DNA from: Culex pipiens pallens
Lineage: Eukaryota > Arthropoda > Insecta > Diptera > Culicidae
DNA: 64,000 nucleotides
Assembly (NCBI RefSeq): GCF_016801865.2
Contig: NC_068937.1
Coordinates: 124,097,225-124,161,224 of the forward strand
Direction of reading: 5' to 3'
Below the pieces are notes generated by a model. It had not been told where the DNA came from. It worked only from the letters and a program-made list of their open reading frames with translations, and ran no database searches. Shown here in pieces: positions 31,577-44,257 of this stretch (the first letter of the stretch is position 1; each line of letters opens with the position of its first letter). Made by a program: the position numbers and the translations under genes.

Positions 31577-32407
31577 TACCGTAAACCGGGGTGACTTTGA
31601 TAGGATTTCAATTTGTTTTTGGAATATTATCCAACAGGTAAGGTTTTTCTCAAGATTATTATTTTAAAAACAGGTACTGGGGTAGGCCACACAAAGTCCA
31701 TGCACTATTTTGGAAAAAAAAGTTTTTTCAATAGTGTTTAGAAAAATATTTACGTTAAAAACTCTTAATTTAAATTCCGGGTGACTTTGAGAGTCATAGT
31801 TTTTCTTGATAAAAACATATTTAAAATGTTCAAACTTTATTTGTACGTTAAATTTTCATCACTAAAGGAGCTGATATAGTTTTAAGGAAAAAAAGCAATG
31901 TTTATATTACGTTAGCAAAGTTTATAAGCTATTTGACAAAATTCATATAAATTTTAGGTAATTTATTTCAAAAGTCGAAATTTTTCCTGAAATTTGTTCA
32001 AACTAGTTTTGTTTTGCCTATAAATTTGAAGTTTTTTTTAGTTTTGTTTCAAAAACACATATTATTTATTATTTACAAACTTAATTTACCTTCTCCTAGT
32101 AGAAAGTTGTCTAAAGAATCCGAAAATGCATTCCGTTTTCCGATTCAAAATCATGTTCATTGAGAAATCATACCACTGTGAGAAGTTTTAAAAGACTTTC
32201 ATCGACATTTTCTTAACTATAGTTAACTAGCTTTTTAAACTTTTCAAAATTTTATGAATAGTTCTTCTTGAGGTACTTTGAACACTTCTCTACCACGGTC
32301 AGTATGTTTCTAATCCATTCCTTACGTATTTTAATTGTACTCTTAATTTTGCGGAAAAATCGCAAAACTATCAAAGTGTGGCTATCAAAGTCACCCGTTT
32401 TACGGTA
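31577..32407. mobile_element. MITE with TACCGTAAA ends, copy 1 (831 bp)
   Basis: The left end TACCGTAAACCGGGGTGACT, then TTGATAG, is complementary to the right end CTATCAAAGTCACCCG then TTTTACGGTA. A second copy at 44966-45898 shares the whole length. TA at the very ends may be the target duplication, which would fit a mariner/Tc1-like family. There is no transposase. An internal CCGGGTGACTTTGAGAGTCA repeats part of the terminus. Confidence 0.85.
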
Positions 32408-33090
32408 CTAAGATTTTTTAAAAGCTAATCTGGGAGGTACTTTTGTCAGAGTCGAGGGACACCAACTCATTAAAAATGAGTTCGAATTGGCAAATGGACT
32501 GCATTATCGAATTCTTTGCACAATTTTACAATAAGGACAGTTAATTTATAATTAACAAGTTTGCCAAGAACAGAATTCAAAACTATTTCCAAATTATAGG
32601 CATTTTCAGTATGATACACACTTTGTTTTGGTGGCATTAAAAAGGGATTTTTTATGGAAAAAGAAACTTATGATAAATATATACAAAACTTTTAAATTAT
32701 TGAATCTCAAATCAACTCGCGTATAAATGTGAAATTTGATTTTTTGAATATTACCTCTTTCTTGAGAAATATTACATCAAAATGTGTTAAAATGTGAACC
32801 TCATGAAAATTCACCAAAATCTGATGAAAATTCATCAGTTTCTGATGCAATATTACTTTTTTGACACAAAATCTGTCATCATTTCCTGATGAATATTACC
32901 ACCATTTTTGAATGTGTATATTATTTGACAAATAAATTCAAATCCTTCCAGTGCCTCTCTCCGAAACATGTTTTTTTTATGTTTAACTGACTTGTTTTTT
33001 ATACCAAATTATAGTGGATGGTGTTTTTCATCCTTTCATAGAATTATTTGTAATCAAGCGATTTTTAAATTTTTATTAATCAATACTCAC
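32408..33090. other. Intron; short ATTCATCAG palindromes only
   Basis: Between a MITE and the Ig2 exon. CTGATGAAAATTCATCAG near 32821 is a short perfect palindrome-like word and TGATGAATATTACC recurs. No gene. Confidence 0.5.
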
Positions 33091-33303
33091 AGTGCACCTG
33101 GATGGCGACCTCCTTGCTGACGGGCGGCACCAGCTTCGAGCCGGCCGCCCGGCACACAAACTTGGCCCCGTACAGGTCCCGCGAGACGGTCCCCATGAAC
33201 AGCTGGTTGACCATGGCCGCGGCGCCCTCCACGGCGGACGGATGGCTGGTGCCGGAGATTTCGACGCCGTCGTGCCACCACGTGACCCGTGGCGCTGGTC
33301 GAC
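33091..33303 (-). CDS. Sidestep-family Ig protein, exon 4 of those visible (main part of Ig2)
   Basis: The 213-nt exon enters through TTTCAG|GTCGACC and leaves through GCACT|GTGAGT. Two bases complete the split glycine codon from the previous exon, and one base is left at the end, matching the next acceptor phase. It encodes GRPAPRVTWWHDGVEISGTS, then HPSAVEGAAAMVNQLFMGTV and SRDLYGAKFVCRAAGSKLVP, then PVSKEVAIQVH. The core tryptophan is in VTWWHDG, the NQLFMGTVSRDLYGAKFVCRA block holds the second Ig cysteine, and the G-strand is EVAIQVH. The VxWWHDG, L-RDLYGAKFVC and PPxSxEVAIQVH blocks are strongly Sidestep-like. GC content is far above the flanking intron, as in the other exons. Confidence 0.95.
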
Positions 33304-34742
33304 CTGAAAGAAGAAAGAAAGTGAAGAAATTTTGAATATTTTAAAAGAAAGAAAAAAAAGACGGCCAGGCAGACTTGATTTGATTTCCCTGTCGAAATAA
33401 TCAGCGCAAATTTCCACGGAATTTTGAATTAAATTGCGCGCTCATATTTCATTCATAGACGCCGCTGGCAGCCGCTCGTCAACGTCAAAAGAGTGCAGAG
33501 GGAGAAATTCATGACAGGACAGTGCTCGTGGTAGAGGAGACCAAACCTGACGATAGACGACCTTTGTGTAGTGTCAGAAAATCTTTCAATAATAAAAAGC
33601 CAGTAATAGCTCCTCTCAGCCATGAATATAAAGTGATTTCTTTCCCCAACCCAGCCACCCCCTCCAATATTCTGTCAGCTTTGGCCCCAAGTCGGTGTCC
33701 TCAATCATGACACTTTTAAAAGCAGAAGAGCAGCAGCTGTCCAACCCATCACAATTCGAAACGAGGGGGGCACAGTCACCAACAACCTCCGAAATCTTGT
33801 CACCACAAAATCATCTCTTTTGAAATAGATATTCTCTACAATTTCGGGAGTTAGCTTTTTATAATACTTATTTTTTCATTTTTTTTTTTGTACAGAGTCA
33901 AAGGGCTAATTTACACATATGTTTCACGACAGTGTTGCCAAGTTATAAAAATTTTTGGCTCGACTCTTCTGTGCGCATAGCTTTAGTGTTGCCAAATCTA
34001 CAATTTGAAAAGTTTAAAAAAAATCTTAGTAATTATCACAGAAAATGTCATTTTGAACAGAATATTTCCAGAGAAAACTTTAAAAGGAGTAGGTTTGGGG
34101 AGAATTGGGATCCTGAAGTCATAATCAGTGACATCATTCTAAAGCTGCCCCCCACCACGAAAGAAGCTACTCGACGACAAGCCAGAGCTGAATTTGTGTT
34201 GTTTGCTGGTCCACCAAGGGTCTTTTCACCTCCCTCGATGATCTGTGTGTCTGGTTGACTGTGTATGAGTGCCTTTAAATAAATAATAAGTCTCTCTCTC
34301 TCTTGCTTTCTGTAACAACATTGAGTTTGGGAAAGAAAGTGAGGGGGTGGATCATGAGGGTTCGTCAGGGCTCTTGCTTTCTCTCTTTGGGGGTGGGGGG
34401 ACTGTCCCGTCTGTCATCATTGGACGATGATGTTTTCCCGGGAATCTGACGTCAGGAAGGAACAGAAGGACTTATTTTTCCAAGGGAGCTTTGGGAAACT
34501 GCTGAATTGAGCTGCTTTCGAGAAAAGTTGAGAGTGGTTGGTTTTGTGACAAGATCTAATTAAGATATAGAACTCTAGATTGAGGAGTTACAATCAAACT
34601 TATATGTGACATCAATTGAACTATGAAACTCTCCATATCAATTTTAGTTTTTTGAAACAAATTTAACAAAATTACGATTTTTCAAATTTGTCTCATTTGG
34701 TTGAAAATCCGAAATCAGAAAATCTGTAAATTATAATATTGA
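33304..34742. other. Start of the 15-kb intron between exon 3 and exon 4; nothing recognised
   Basis: Non-coding on both strands by inspection. Short (CT)n near 34290-34305. No repeats that I can pair elsewhere in the window. Confidence 0.5.
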
Positions 34743-35215
34743 TAAGGCCGATGCAAATATTTAAAAAAGTTTTTGTCCCTCGGCCTTGGCCGAGGTCAAG
34801 GGGGGGGGCAAAAAAATAAAAAAAATATAAAAATTTAAATAACAAGCCATAGTCTTCACATTTAAATGAAAAAAGTGTTTTAAAATGCATTTTACACTAG
34901 TTCAGTTGTTTTGCAATCATTAGTTTTCAAAAAATCTAAGATCTGACAAAAACAAAAATTGTATCGAAAAAAAAGATTTTGCATCGAAAATTTTCAAAAA
35001 ATCTTAAGATTTTTTAATAAACCCAAACATGCTAAAAAAGATTTTGAACGCAGAAGAATATATTTTAATTTGATTTCAGCTGGTTGCACTTGGATTTTTA
35101 TTGAAATTTTGAAGTTTATTGTAAAAATATTTTTTTTGCCCCCTGATTTTTCGGGCCAATTTTGAAGGGGGGGGGGGGTGACAAAAACTTTTAAAAATAT
35201 TTGTACCAGCCTAAG
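34743..35215. mobile_element. MITE family M, complete copy (~470 bp)
   Basis: The left end AAGGCCGATGCAAATATTT and the right end AAATATTTGTACCAGCCTAA are inverted repeats. Subterminal G-run and C-run arms (34800-34809 and 35167-35178) and CTCGGCCTTGGCCGAG near 34778 are family marks. Another complete copy is at 54019-54498, a left half at 51765-52054 and an end fragment at 46574-46620. Confidence 0.78.
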
Positions 35216-35447
35216 TTTTATCTTTAATTTAATACAAAAATCTTTCGTTTTGAGTGTTGATCGGATGGTTTTATGTAAACAATTTTAAGAAAAAAGTTCT
35301 TTGAAACCAACAAATTCGTACCACATTTATGTTGATTTACAATACTTTGACTTTCTCATGGAGTGCATATTTTTATAGAAATAATTACTTTAAATAAAGC
35401 CACAAACAATGGTTTCGTAAGCAACACAAATATCCTAGCAGTAGAGT

Positions 35448-36320
35448 AGGGTAGTCATTAATGAGACACTTTTGGTTTTCAACCTTCAACAATTTTTCTA
35501 TTTTTTTCATCAGCATGTTGTAATGAGCTTTTTGTTGCATTTTCTTTCTTTTAATTGTGGTCGTCTTCTGGTGACCAAAATATGAGATCGATCCGACATC
35601 TAAACCCACAGTTATTCAACTGTCTCATTGTAGACGCACTTGGCAGGAACAATGAGACAGCTGGGGAACAATGAGACACTCTACGAAAATCAATTTTTTT
35701 CTAGTAAAACATCATGTTTTTGTATTGTTCCATTGCAGGTGACTTGCCTTGAACATTTTAGAGCAATTTTGCCAACATGAAACTTTAATAAACAAAAGAT
35801 ATACTAAATAGTATTTACATTTTGTAAAATCCATATATTATACCAAAAAACTTCGTATTTTTGGTAAAATGAAGTTAAATCTCTATAAATATGCCAAAAA
35901 TCACTTTGAATTCATGTTTTGACAGATTTCCATCGATTTTGAAAAGTTTAATGAAGAAAATTCAAAGTGCCTCATTGTTACCCATGGGCTGAAATGAGTG
36001 GAGAACAATGAGACAGCCCTGGATTCTGGGTATATTCTAAATTTTGGCCAAACCTAATGAAAGGACATTGTAGCCCAACTCATTCCCTATGGAACGTCGA
36101 TAGAAATTTGAAGAAATATTAGTTTTGGTGTAAATAGCAGCCTACGAGCGAAAAAGTATTTTTTTTGTCCTTAATTTACTTTAACACCCCAGAATCAATT
36201 TTTTATGAATAACTTTTCAAGGGAGCGTCCGTAACCAAAGCCACTATTATGACAGACGTGTATTGGACTTGTGAGAGCCATTTTATCATTGTTCCCCGTG
36301 TCTACAGTGTTCCTACACAA
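35448..36320. mobile_element. Probable MITE or repeat with AATGAGACA motifs
   Basis: AATGAGACA or its complement occurs near 35459, 35625, 35650, 35672, 35965 and 36009, and the sequence ends near TTGTTCCCCGTGTCTAC at about 36290-36307. Opposed motifs at both ends suggest terminal inverted repeats, but I cannot fix exact edges or a target duplication. Confidence 0.45.
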
Positions 36321-36345
36321 TAAAAAAAAACAAGATAATATTATA

Positions 36346-37523
36346 CAGGGTGACCACTCAAATCCCATTTTCAAATTCCCGACTTTTTCCCGACTTTTTT
36401 CCAGACTTTTCCAAAAAAGCTCCAATAATAGGCATTTCTTATCTAAATAATGATTTACAAACAAAAACTCTCTATAAGAAAAGTCAAAATCAACCACCGA
36501 AATTTATTAAATTAATTTAAAAACATCCAACTATTGGCAATTTTTGTAAACACAGAAACTGAACAACAAATAAAAAAAATACTTCAAAAATGGAAATTAA
36601 TTATTATGACTGAGTAGAAACACAAACAATTAGTCCTCAAAAAAATTGAGCGTTCAACAATACTTATAACTTTCATGTTATTTTTTAAATTGACAAACGT
36701 ATAGTTTTTGATACCCCGTTTCAACTGGAAATGGCAAAAAGTTAAAGATAACTGAATTTTAAATTTTATTCCTATTTCTCGCACCTATTTTAAGCAAAAT
36801 GTTTGAAGAGAAAAAATGTTTGAGCAATTTTACCATAACTCAAAATTTCTTGGTTTTTTTTTTTTGCAATTTCAATATTTTCATCATGTTTCAACGCTTA
36901 TACTTATACTCACAAAAAAAGTACAAGGGCAATTTTTGGAAAAAAATATATAATTACTTAATGAATTTAGTTTAACAATTAAACATATTTACAAAAAAAA
37001 AACATTGCCAAACTCAAGTTGAAATCAGTTTTCAAATATACAATCTATGTGACAAAGTTAAATAGAATCATAACTCTAAGCTGGGCACCAGGCTCTATTG
37101 TTATATTAGTTTTTCATTAACTTTACCTCTTGTTGATAAACAAAAATGTATAGAGATCATTAGATTCATTTAAAAATTGATGTAAATCGGTGTCAACTGC
37201 ATCCAATATTTATAAAGATTTTGAATGTCTTAAACAGCTATTCCATACTCAAATATATAGAAATTGTGGAAAGATCCTTAAATTTAAAGTAATTTACAAA
37301 AGCAGAATTGAGTGAATTTAATTTGAAAATTGTACAAAATATAACAAAATTATTCAAGAGTTAAAATTAATTTTCAAGCAAGTTTGCTTGGAATTCCCGA
37401 CTTTTCCCGACTTTTTGACAAAAAATCATAAATTCCCGAATTTTTCCCGATTTTTGGTGGATTTTGGCGAATTCCCGACTTTTTCCCGACTTTCCCGATT
37501 TCCCGACTTGAGTGGCCACCCTG
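36346..37523. mobile_element. hAT-like non-autonomous element, ~1.18 kb
   Basis: The termini CAGGGTGACCACTCAA (36346) and TTGAGTGGCCACCCTG (to 37523) are inverted repeats. Subterminal TTCCCGACTTTTTCCCGAC repeats occur near both ends in opposite senses (36380-36410 and 37390-37507). Flanks ATATTATA and ATTATTTA are AT-rich but not an exact 8-bp duplication. No transposase frame remains. Confidence 0.75.
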
Positions 37524-40070
37524 ATTATTTAATATTACATCTGGGAAGGGGTACAGCTTTAATGTCACAAAAAATGTGTAATTTTACCACTTTTCTGTTG
37601 TAATGTCACTTTTTCAGTCTAAATTGAGGTGAAATTATGTCATAAAAGAGGAAATATTGAACCTTCCAAAATTACAGCTTTATTTTATATAATTTTTAAC
37701 TGTGCAGTTTGTGGGTGTTCCGAATTTGTGGGCTGACTGTATCAACTGACTGCGTTACTTTGAAATAACAAAAGCACCAAAGCAAAAAGAAAAGCCCTGA
37801 AAGTCACTTGAACAAACTTAAACAAAAAGATGACAACACCCACTTTTCCAAGGACCACCCCCGACCACCACAACAAAACAGCTTCCAGTGAAGCCACACA
37901 CACACATACTGATAAGTATCGTAAAAAGCGTTGACAAGCTTATGACAACCTCAAGCGCGGTGACAGGGGAAAAGTGGCCCAGGCACAGTTCAATATCTAG
38001 TGTAAACACACTCCACTTTCAACACTCTCTGGGCACAATTTCGAGGACCGACCTGCATCGCCGTGCTGGCTGACAGGATTTTCCGATAAAATGATAAACG
38101 GTTTAGGCAAATGAAGCCTCTCCTTAAAGTTAGTGGGGTCGAAGGGGAGCTTTTCCTATCCCTTGGCCAGCCGGGGATTTTATTAGCTCTCCTGTACACG
38201 AAATGGTGGCAAATTTGGTTTGATTTTATGGCACCGATTCTCACACACGTGGGGCAAAATTTTAACGACCGTCGTAAAAATTTGGCCGGTGAGCCAGGTT
38301 CGGGGTCCGTTCTGGAGGTTATAATTTGAATAATGTCCATGGCAAGGTTTCTTTGGGTTAGTGAAGACAATTAGAACGTCTAAGGTCTACTAAATTCTTC
38401 ACAATATAAAGCACATCGATGGCCCATTCGGACGCAGAAATCAAACTCAGCGCAAAGTGTCCCGTGTTCATGTCGTCCTTAAAGTTGACACAACTTGATG
38501 CTTAAAAACCCTGCCCGCAGGAAATCCATTCTGGTTGGCCCGAAAAGGAGAGAGCCATAAATATTCATCAGCAAAACTCCATTGACAAAGAGCCCACTGC
38601 CTTTCAGAGGAAGAATTGCTGGACCGAACATGAAAACAAACCGCTTCCGATCGGAGAGGGGGGGGGGGAAGGCTTCCCGGTAAAATGTAAATGTTTGACG
38701 AAAATATGACGGCATTTGTATTTCAAAGGATGAAACACATCATAAACCGAATTTTGAAAACCTCTTCCTGCTATCTCTGGAAGAGACGGGAGGGGGGGGG
38801 GGTCCCCCCAAGCGAAGCAACATGAGTCGGTTGGCCAGTCTTTTGGTGATGTTTTTTTTTGTTCGTTGTGCCACCAGAAGACGACCACATTATTTGGGAC
38901 ATAAATATGAGCGTACGAGCACACACGTGGGTGACACATGTGTGCTGACAAGGAGTCATTGCTTTTGAAACCCGGTACCGGATCCCAGCCAGTGCTGACA
39001 GGAAGGAATCTCGGACGACCGGGATCGGTGGGTCCTGAAGAGGGTCCAGGCTGGTACGTCCATAGCGGTGGCACATATTTAATTTTTCGAAGAAAAAAAA
39101 AACAATTCAAATATATATTTTTAATTTCAGTTGAACTTTTAATAAACATAATTTTTAAATAAGAAAAATAAATAAGATTCTAAGATTATTTACCTTTTGC
39201 GAATTGCCCAAATATATGTTGCTTTAATTTTTTTTTCATAAAATAATGTTCATAAAAATATACATTATATAATTCAAGGGCGTCCAATGTTTAGCGATCC
39301 AAAAACAGACAAAACCAAAAAGTGAAAAATTACAGCAAATAAAACTAGTAAATTTATCAAGTACAACACATTTTTTTTTAAATGAAAATAACAAATCCAA
39401 ATATTTCATTTTGTTCAACTGAGTTCCAAGAAGAACGATTTTAAACTTTAATACCCTTGTTTTTTTCATCAGACTTATTTTGACGATTTCAGTTAAAAAT
39501 CATAATTTTAAAAAAGTTTGATAACGTTAGATTACTGACATTGGATCATATTCCTATTTTTCAATTTATTTTCAAATGTTCTTCACTAAACACATATGGG
39601 TTTTAATTTTTTTAGTTTCAAAATGGCATAATTTAAATGCCGGGTGCAGAATAGTAGTCCGCTAAGCGGCCTCAATTTAGAACTGTCAAAGCGGAACCAA
39701 TTTACTGTTTGCGAAATGATACCAAGAAGTGGCAAGTATTGTAATCGATCTATAATGTATTTTGTCAGGAAAAAAAAGTCTAAAGAAAGAATCTAAAGAA
39801 AAGGGGTTGAAAATAAGATTGGCATAATTTGTTGCTAACATTTCAAACTGCCTAATAATATTGAATAATCTTACTTTTAATACTTTCTATAATGCCAAAC
39901 ATTTTTAAATCCATTTTTTTTTATTCTTTAAAAACTTCATTATTACAAAAAGGAAAGTAAATTTAAAATTTCAGAGTATTTGTTTAAAAATAAAATAAGA
40001 ATAAATTATTTTGAAACACAAAATGTAAGTACATAACACGCATTTATCTAAAATCTTTAGCTTATGTATA
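37524..40070. other. Intron; no gene or nameable repeat
   Basis: Contains G-runs near 38663 and 38793 and several short overlapping frames (for example 38479-39149, minus) that lack family signatures. Nothing supported. Confidence 0.45.
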
Positions 40071-41498
40071 CAAATAAGTAGGGCGTCCAAATTTCCCGGG
40101 TTTTGAATTTCCCGGGAAACGGGAAAAATATTTTTGGAATCCCGGGAATTCCCGGGATCCCGGGAAATTTTTGAAACAGTCATAAAATCTATGTTTTCAT
40201 TAGATATGTTATGTTTTCAAGTATAAAATCATAGAATAAGCTCAATCATTTTAATTGGTGATAATCTACACTTCGATCTAAACAAGGACGACAGTTTTTA
40301 AATAGCTTAAACGAAATTGAAACAAGTTTTTAGTTTTTTGTTGTACTTTGGATTTTAAAAGAACTTCAATTGGATTCAAATTAAATAAACATATATAAAT
40401 ATATTTATTTTTTTTATGACACGATTAGAAGAGCTTGAACAATTTCTTTGAAAATATCTTTAAAAAACAAGAGGCGACAACAAATAAAATAACACCAGTC
40501 AATGTTAAATTTTAGATACCTAAGTTACGAGTTTCATGTTTTATATCATAAAAGTTTATGCAACAATTGGCAAAAGGAAGATTTTTTCAGCACGAGTCGT
40601 ACATTTATCGGATAAATCTCGATTACTTTTTCAAAATGTCTTATGTACAAAGGAAATGCGCCAATGGCTGTTTTGAAAAAAGTAATATAGAAATACGACA
40701 AGTGTTGGAAAAAAGAAGTTTTACAACAAGTTGATTACAACATCTTTTCAATCCCGAATTAACGCAAACATCCATGTGTTAAATAAATTCACCGTTAAAA
40801 TAAAAAAAAAACTTATTGGTACAAGTCCTGAAGAGTTCAACTGTCACATAAAAACTTATGCAAATAATAAATTTTACAAATTATCTTTAAATTACTACCG
40901 CCACTATGAACTATGAAAAAACAGGATTAAAATCTGAATAGGTAAGGACATTTTAAAGCAATAAATTTAAAAAATCGGTGTTCTGAGAAATTGTTTTGTT
41001 CTGTTCCTGTTTTAACCAAAGTCATTCAATACATCATGCAAAAAAAAATGGCTAAATAGCTGTCTTAATTCTTTTCCTGTCCTTATATGCCCCAAATGCC
41101 AGTGTTTGATGAATAATAATTTGGTTTGATATTTTTCCAAATTTTAAATCATAAATATACGTAGATATCTCAATCTTTTAAAAATATATAAAATCAGATA
41201 GGAAATATTTTAAGCGCTAGGCATTTTGCAGATCGGTAAACTAAAATTTTAACAGTTTTCCTAAAACATCAAATTTATTCGGATGTTTGCCGAATACAAA
41301 TTATAATGCTTTAAAATTATTATCGATTCAACTGTTCATCCATTTCCGCAACCAAATCTGAATTTCCTGACCAAAATTTGTTTTTTCTTTATTTCGGGAA
41401 TTCCCGGGAAGAATTATACAAAAAAAATCCCGGGATTCGGGAATTCCCGGTTTAGGAAAAATCACGGGAATTCCCGGGATGGACGCACTACAAATAAG
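40071..41498. mobile_element. hAT-type MITE with exact 8-bp target duplication
   Basis: The duplication CAAATAAG at 40071-40078 and 41491-41498 flanks a 1,412-bp element (40079-41490). Its ends are TAGGGCGTCCA and TGGACGCACTA, inverted with one mismatch. Subterminal CCCGGGAATTCCCGGG-type words are clustered at both ends (40095-40165 and 41396-41480). The interior is AT-rich and has no transposase. A family P hairpin is nested inside at about 40545-40745. Confidence 0.9.
40545..40745 (+). mobile_element. Palindromic MITE, family P, copy 4 (partial)
   Basis: Has TATGCAACAATTGGCAAAA, the CAGCACGAGTCGTACATTTA core and a degraded right arm (ACGACAAGTGTTGG). Nested inside the hAT-type MITE, so it is younger than that insertion. 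Confidence 0.65.
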
Positions 41499-41657
41499 TG
41501 TTACATCATATTGAAAAATTATCAAGCCCCAATTATATTGCAGATTTATGAGCCAATATAAAAATATAAATTAAAAAGTCTCAATGTTTGGACAGTTTTT
41601 AAGTGACCAACACGTTTCAAACTAGTAAGAGTGAATTTTAAAAATATTTACATTCCA

Positions 41658-41740
41658 GACTCGATCATCGAAAGCCTCGATTATCCGAAGTTCGATTATC
41701 TGAAGGTTTGTATGGGACTACGGATAATCGAATAATAAAG
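41658..41740. mobile_element. Short fragment with CGATTATCCGAAG inverted words
   Basis: CTCGATTATCCGAAGTTCGA faces CGGATAATCGAA about 35 bp later. The same words occur at 52060-52115. They resemble the ends of a Tc1/pogo-like element, kept here as a solo terminus. Confidence 0.5.
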
Positions 41741-41850
41741 AGAAAATCGTTTTTTTTTTAATTCCTTACTTTTAACAGCTAATTTTAATTCTTCGACCCC
41801 ACTTCAGTCGAATTTGAAATTACTAAATACCTTTTACCAAATTCTGAACA

Positions 41851-42418
41851 ACACAGCTAAAAAAGTAGATATCAAGCTACGTGTAAAAGGCCAGAGTGTA
41901 AAATAGATATTGCATTATTTTATTGCGCCTTGCAGCAATTTCTAGAGTTTTGACCCTAATCTAGTCACCAAGCTGTGGTAGCCGAGGCAGTTAAGTCATT
42001 GAGATGGTCTGTTAAAGGTTCCTGGCTCGATTCTATAAGTTTTTATTTTTTTATTTATTAAAGCAAAAAATCCGATGGTAAAATCGCATGCACATCACAT
42101 TCGTCAAAATAAACACTTAATATTACACCCTGCATCTACAATTTTTGCAAACACAAAAAAAAAGTTGCAACAGACGGGATTCAAACCCAGCACTAACAGT
42201 AAGGGCTGGCGCCTTAGCCCACTCGGCCATCAGACCGATGAAAATCTGAAAGGCTAAACGCATATATGAGCTTGACATTTCGGTCAAGTAGGTTTCCCAT
42301 ACTGATGGGCTACATATTTCAGGGTGTAAAATCACATAAAATTGCATGAAATACGGCAATATTTATTTTACATCCAGGCCTTTTACACGTAGCTGGATTA
42401 CTACTTTTTTAGCTGTGT
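41851..42418. mobile_element. 568-bp inverted-repeat element carrying two opposed tRNA-like modules
   Basis: The left 41851-41908 and right 42361-42418 are inverted repeats of about 58 bp, sharing ACACAGCTAAAAAAGTAG and AGCTACGTGTAAAAGGCC. Inside, 41967-42035 on the plus strand (GTGGTAGCCGAGG, B-box-like CTGGCTCGATTC) resembles a class II tRNA. 42155-42238 on the minus strand (GATGGCCGAGTGGGCTAAGG, then CGCCAG and a GGGTTTGAATCCC box) closely resembles tRNA-Leu. No transposase and no obvious target duplication. Confidence 0.8.
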
Positions 42419-44110
42419 ACTAAAAAAACATATTTTCTAGAAAACGTTTACAAAGCATACCCTTCAAAAACAGTTAACAAAACAACTATCTCTCATGTTT
42501 AAAAATTTGATCCATTTTACATGATGATTTTTAATCTTAATATTCGTTTCTGTTGGTTTTTTGAAACATTGGTGAAGGACCTTGAATGAAAAAATAATAG
42601 TTACTTTTCGTTTGTGAAAACTATTATCAAAACATTTATTAACTATCAATTTCGTAAAGGAATTTCTTTTTAAAACCAACTCTTTTTTCATTACATGACC
42701 AATTATTTACTTTTGAAAAATACGTGTCCACTTTCGAAAAAGGTCCAAATCCTATCCGTGTCAAATAATCTCGTCACACAAACACACCCACACATGTTCG
42801 CATTTATTTTCTTAATGTTTCGGCAGCTGCTGCTACTGATGCGGTTAGTGTTTGCTGTTGTGTGTGCCTTTTTTGGGGTGAGTACGTGTACGTGTGTGTG
42901 TGTGCTTTTCTGGTGGGAAGGTCTTTCGTCTTGCTTGGAATACTAATTTATGCTGGGATGAGAGTTTTTGCACCAACCCATCACCTCCCCCCCCTTTCTG
43001 AGCATCTTAAACTTTGCACAAACTGATGGGTGGTAGCTTTTTGATCGTATAAATTGTGTTTATGTAAGCTGTCGTTAATCCGCAAAATTCACAAATCCAC
43101 AGGTACACACTTATTCGCTTTACGTGTCGATGGCAGCCCCACAACAAATACACACACACACACACACACACTCACATACTCACACAAAATGTCTATAAAC
43201 TCGTCCCGCATAAATTACAAAAAGCTGGATTTCGCCCTTCCTTCCCAAGGGGGGTGGTGTCGACGGTTTTGATGGTGCTTTGAGCTACTGCCACTGTGTG
43301 TGTGTGTGTGTGTGTGTTGATTTTGTGGGGGTGTTAAAAGGTGAAGGTGTCGAGAGAGGGCAGCAGTAACAGCAGAAAAAGTCGTCCTAAGAAAAACGTT
43401 TTACGATCAAACAAGAACATTTTTGCAACGACAACACGTTTTTGATGTACCCCCAGCACACACTCAAACACACACGTACTCAAAACGTCATTGCCAAAAT
43501 TGAGTTACGTTTATACCTTTGATTGTGAGATTGTGTGCGTGAGTGAAAACTTTTTTTTTATTTCTCGTGAGATTGAACTGTTCAAATGTTGTTAAAATAA
43601 ATATTTTAAATCAAGAGATTGTTGAACTTTGCTGACTGCTTTTGATTGGAACTTTGTGTTCTGTGAACTTTATATATTCAACTTTATATATATTCAAAAT
43701 TGAGTTTTTGGGTCAAACCAGCTTGTTTCATTGCTTGACTTGAAAAAAGTTTCTTTTAAATGCATGATACATTTTTATATATTACAACAAACATTTAATC
43801 TTAATCATCACAGAATCAAGTTTGACTTAAAACATTAGTTCCTCTTTTCTGCGGCCACTTCTTACAAATTGAGTTGTTTCCATGTATTTTTAGATGTTAA
43901 CGTTCTATACATGCAAATAACTCGCAAAGGCCCTGCTCCGCTGGCTAGCCGAGCGCGAGGTACCTCAGCTTGAATCGACAAGCCCCGCCCCGTAGAACGT
44001 TTGCGTCAATTGGATTCAAACGTTATTTAGAACTTCCGGACCCTTGTCAAATGGGCAAAGACCCAGCGCGTATTTAGTTGGTAGTAACAGTATTCCTAAT
44101 TCCAGCCATA
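42419..44110. other. Intron; (CA)n at 43147-43175 and (TG)n at 43294-43316
   Basis: No gene. Two dinucleotide runs of opposite sense about 120 bp apart. A class II tRNA-like word, GGCTAGCCGAGCGCGAGG, near 43943 is too poor to call. Confidence 0.5.
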
Positions 44111-44257
44111 GCTCACCAAGTCGTTATGGCGTTATGGTTAGCATTTTTGCTTACCAATCCAAAGGACGGGGATCCAACCCCACCTCGAAGAACAACTTTG
44201 ATTTTTCGTTAATATCCAAGTATTTCAAGTATTTCTAAGTCTTTAGCTTTCTTGTTG

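Noticed and set aside
38479..39149. 181-codon minus-strand frame with proline-rich and cysteine-rich parts
   Set aside because: Overlaps other frames, crosses G-runs, and matches no family I know; no splice or codon evidence.
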